A DNA stretch of 59,262 nucleotides from an uncultured Megasphaera sp. (GTDB lineage Bacteria > Bacillota > Negativicutes > Veillonellales > Megasphaeraceae), in NCBI GenBank assembly GCA_900540735.1, contig UQHB01000016.1, forward strand, positions 1 to 59,262. The letters are read 5' to 3'. Made by a program: the position numbers and the translations under genes. The notes beneath the pieces are model-generated. The model saw only the letters and a list, made by a program, of their open reading frames with translations. It did no database searches and had not been told where the DNA came from. Shown one piece after another: positions 57,680 through 59,262 of this stretch (its first letter is position 1; every line of letters starts with the position of its first letter).

Positions 57680-57855
57680 TAGTTTTCTTAAATTTATTTT
57701 GAATATTTTAATTTTATATTCTTTATTTTTATTTTATACTTCTATTTTAAACAATAAATTTATGTATTTCTCGCTGTTTTCAAGGCGTTTTGATAGGCAT
57801 ATTTCATTTGTAGGTGTATACTAAGAGCAGATTTTTTATAAAGGAGTGTATCTAC

Positions 57856-58983
57856 ATGAACAAACCCTTACAAGATAGTATAGAAGCATATATTACAGCT
57901 CACGAAAGCGAATTAGTTCCCTTGATTTCAAAGGTTGCCTCTATTGTCTCACCAACGGGGCACACCACCAACAAGGCCAACTGGGTCTTATCGCAGCTCC
58001 ACGAAATGGGTGCTGCAGAAGCCTACATCGACGACGTAGGCAACATCCTCTATCCGTGCCAAGTAAAAGACGGCGTAAAATGCCCGCTCTACAACGCCCA
58101 CATCGACACGGTCTTTAATCAAGTCGACACGATTACACCGAAAATCGACGGCAACATCCTCGCTGCGCCGTCTTGCGGTGATAACAGCTCCAGTGTCGCT
58201 GGGCTCCTCTTCATTATCCGTATGATTTTTGCCCTCCATATTACCCTGCCAAAGGGCATTCTCTTTGCCTTTAACGTCGGCGAAGAAGGGCTTGGCAATC
58301 TGCAAGGCATGAAAGCTATTATGGAAGTGTGGAAAGATAAGGTCTCTGAAGTCGTTGCGGCCGACTGCACATACGATGAATTCGTCAATGTCGCCGTTGG
58401 TTCAAAACGATATAACGTCGCCATCGATGCCGAAGGCGGTCACAGCTGGATGCACTTTGGCAACGAAAACGCCATTGCCATTGCATCATCTATTATTACA
58501 AAACTCTATGGCGTAACCGTTCCGAAAGACCCAAAAACGACGTATAATATCGGCACCATTACAGGCGGCACGACAGTCAACTCCATTGCGGCTCACGTAG
58601 AATTTACAGTAGACTTGCGTTCTGAATCGAAAGACGAATTAGATGGAATCGATGCCAAATTCCTTGCTCTCTTAGACGAAGCGAAATCACCAAAACGGAA
58701 GATTACGACGACCGTCATTGGCCAGCGTCCTTGCAGTAATGGCCTAGCACACAACGAATTATGCGACCGCATCAAAGCCATCCGCGACGCCCATAACTTG
58801 CCGACGACTTTTGTCTCTGCCAGCACAGATGCCAATATTCCCTTTAGCCTCGGTATTCCAGCCATTTCCTTCGGCTTCTGCCGCAGCCAAGGCGAACACA
58901 CAGTACACGAAACGCTGGAAATCGACACACTCGCTTACGGCATGCGCCAAATGGTGGAATTCATGTTCCACGACGTACAATAA
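57856..58983 (+). CDS. M20 family metallopeptidase
   Basis: 375 residues, ArgE/DapE/PepT-like zinc hydrolase. Metal and catalytic ligands: NAHIDTVFNQ near residue 82, the segment PSCGDNSSSVAGLL with the bridging Asp, and FNVGEEGLGNL with the Glu base; a dimerisation lid domain follows and the terminal His is in GEHTVHETLEID. AAGGAG is 9 nt before ATG. Divergent from the dpp operon, which suggests it handles a peptide or acylated amino acid brought in by it. Differs clearly from the M20D enzyme at 50636. Confidence 0.88.
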   Translation: MNKPLQDSIEAYITAHESELVPLISKVASIVSPTGHTTNKANWVLSQLHEMGAAEAYIDDVGNILYPCQVKDGVKCPLYNAHIDTVFNQVDTITPKIDGNILAAPSCGDNSSSVAGLLFIIRMIFALHITLPKGILFAFNVGEEGLGNLQGMKAIMEVWKDKVSEVVAADCTYDEFVNVAVGSKRYNVAIDAEGGHSWMHFGNENAIAIASSIITKLYGVTVPKDPKTTYNIGTITGGTTVNSIAAHVEFTVDLRSESKDELDGIDAKFLALLDEAKSPKRKITTTVIGQRPCSNGLAHNELCDRIKAIRDAHNLPTTFVSASTDANIPFSLGIPAISFGFCRSQGEHTVHETLEIDTLAYGMRQMVEFMFHDVQ

Positions 58984-59039
58984 TTAAGATAATCACAATT
59001 AGGATAATCGTGATTATCTTAATCGTAACTATCCTAATT
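58984..59039. repeat. two interleaved inverted repeats
   Basis: TTAAGATAATCAC (58984-58996) pairs with GTGATTATCTTAA (59010-59022), 13 perfect bp. AATTAGGATA (58997-59006), inside its loop, pairs with TATCCTAATT (59030-59039), 10 perfect bp, outside it. The order is that of an H-type pseudoknot. It starts directly after the M20 stop codon. Confidence 0.8.
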
Positions 59040-59262
59040 ACCTACGCATAAAATATGAATACAAAAGACAGTGCGTAACATTGTATCGCCAAGGCAGTTG
59101 GCCTTTGACACCAAAAGGAGTACAGCCCCAACATTTTCGAGACATGATTCGCCGATGGGCAAATAGCGTTAGTTGCGAAAATATCTGCCGGGTATTCTAT
59201 CCCAGCTTGGCATGCCAAGCTGGGATAAATACGGGAATGTTGTACACATGGGTTCGAAAGTA
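59003..59262 (+). pseudogene. decayed IS3-type transposase OrfA fragment, runs off the window
   Basis: One frame is open from 59003 to the end. It reads KYEYKRQCVTLYRQGSWPLT then FRDMIRRW and, near the edge, QAGINTGMLYTWVRK, which resembles the helix-turn-helix region of IS150/IS3-group OrfA proteins. The expected ATG before KYEYK is ATA (59048-59050), no other start is in frame, and the middle seems shorter than I recall for the family. Likely a dead remnant, though the part past the edge is unseen. Confidence 0.5.
59198..59227. repeat. 30-bp perfect palindrome
   Basis: TATCCCAGCTTGGCA (59198-59212) is followed directly by its complement (59213-59227) with no spacer. It lies within the transposase-like frame. 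Confidence 0.9.

Larger units (their letters stand above)
57524..57855. other. AT-rich divergent control region
   Basis: 332 nt without a gene between dppB and the plus-strand M20 gene. Holds the dpp leader hairpin and its candidate promoter, a small ATGAC/GTCAT hairpin (57587-57601), a long AT-rich stretch (57660-57775), and a TATACT (57817-57822) with TAGGCA 17 nt upstream (57794-57799), the likely promoter of the M20 gene. Confidence 0.6.

Noticed and set aside
1..59262. tRNA, rRNA, CRISPR array or prophage
   Set aside because: No cloverleaf-like segments, no regularly spaced direct repeats and no phage structural or integrase genes were seen by eye; a tRNAscan-SE and CRISPR search would settle it.

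Overview
The window (59,262 bases) carries about 54 protein genes, three of them damaged, and no rRNA, tRNA or CRISPR array that I can see. The gene set points to an anaerobic, amino-acid and organic-acid using Firmicute, most likely a Negativicute of the Veillonellales (Megasphaera-like). The grounds are a hybrid-cluster protein, 4-hydroxybutyrate dehydrogenase, B12-dependent ethanolamine ammonia-lyase, a GlcD-type lactate/glycolate oxidase, Firmicute-style AGGAGG ribosome sites and U-tract terminators, and a housekeeping block with Bacillus-like gene order. The genus is an inference.

Layout. 1-9,830: housekeeping block on the minus strand, read right to left: NUDIX, Orn/Lys/Arg decarboxylase, tmk, a small secreted protein, then (new promoter) holB, ricT, a TrmN6-like methyltransferase, rsmI, metG, tatD and a TIGR04076 protein. 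9,840-13,580: a four-gene minus-strand operon (methyltransferase-CsoR fusion, macro domain, CpXC domain, metallo-beta-lactamase fold) divergent from an MFS exporter. 15,000-20,300: single genes for D-lactate/glycolate oxidation, MetQ, thioredoxin, BrnQ and pyridoxamine kinase. 20,300-27,450: an operon of AtuA-family protein, AtuA-like small protein, class III CoA-transferase and CitMHS carrier behind a sigma-54-type promoter, next to a PAS/AAA+/Fis regulator that is itself divergent from 4-hydroxybutyrate dehydrogenase. 27,500-32,610: ethanolamine operon (permease, EutA, EutB, EutC); eutB has an in-frame amber codon and the operon lies behind a leader terminator. 32,600-38,300: MocR regulator with YhaO/YhaN-type nuclease and ATPase. 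38,350-42,000: eukaryotic-type hexokinase, GDSL esterase, GIY-YIG protein, cyclophilin. 42,000-45,190: MFS - marR - MFS with duplicated transporters and duplicated promoters. 45,185-48,170: ROK kinase; cupin with hybrid-cluster protein. 48,186-50,530: LysR and a frameshifted MFS gene. 50,636-57,660: oligopeptide ABC operon with an M20 amidohydrolase, behind a leader hairpin; a second M20 hydrolase is divergent. The right end holds interleaved inverted repeats and a decayed IS3-type transposase fragment with a 30-bp perfect palindrome.

The genes suggest a lifestyle of scavenging peptides, amino acids, ethanolamine and carboxylic acids. The items most worth following are the methyltransferase-CsoR fusion and its operon, the AtuA/CoA-transferase/CitMHS pathway of unknown substrate, the amber codon in eutB together with the eut leader terminator, and the dpp leader hairpin. 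Start codons were chosen by ribosome-site spacing, so several genes are shorter here than their maximal open frames.
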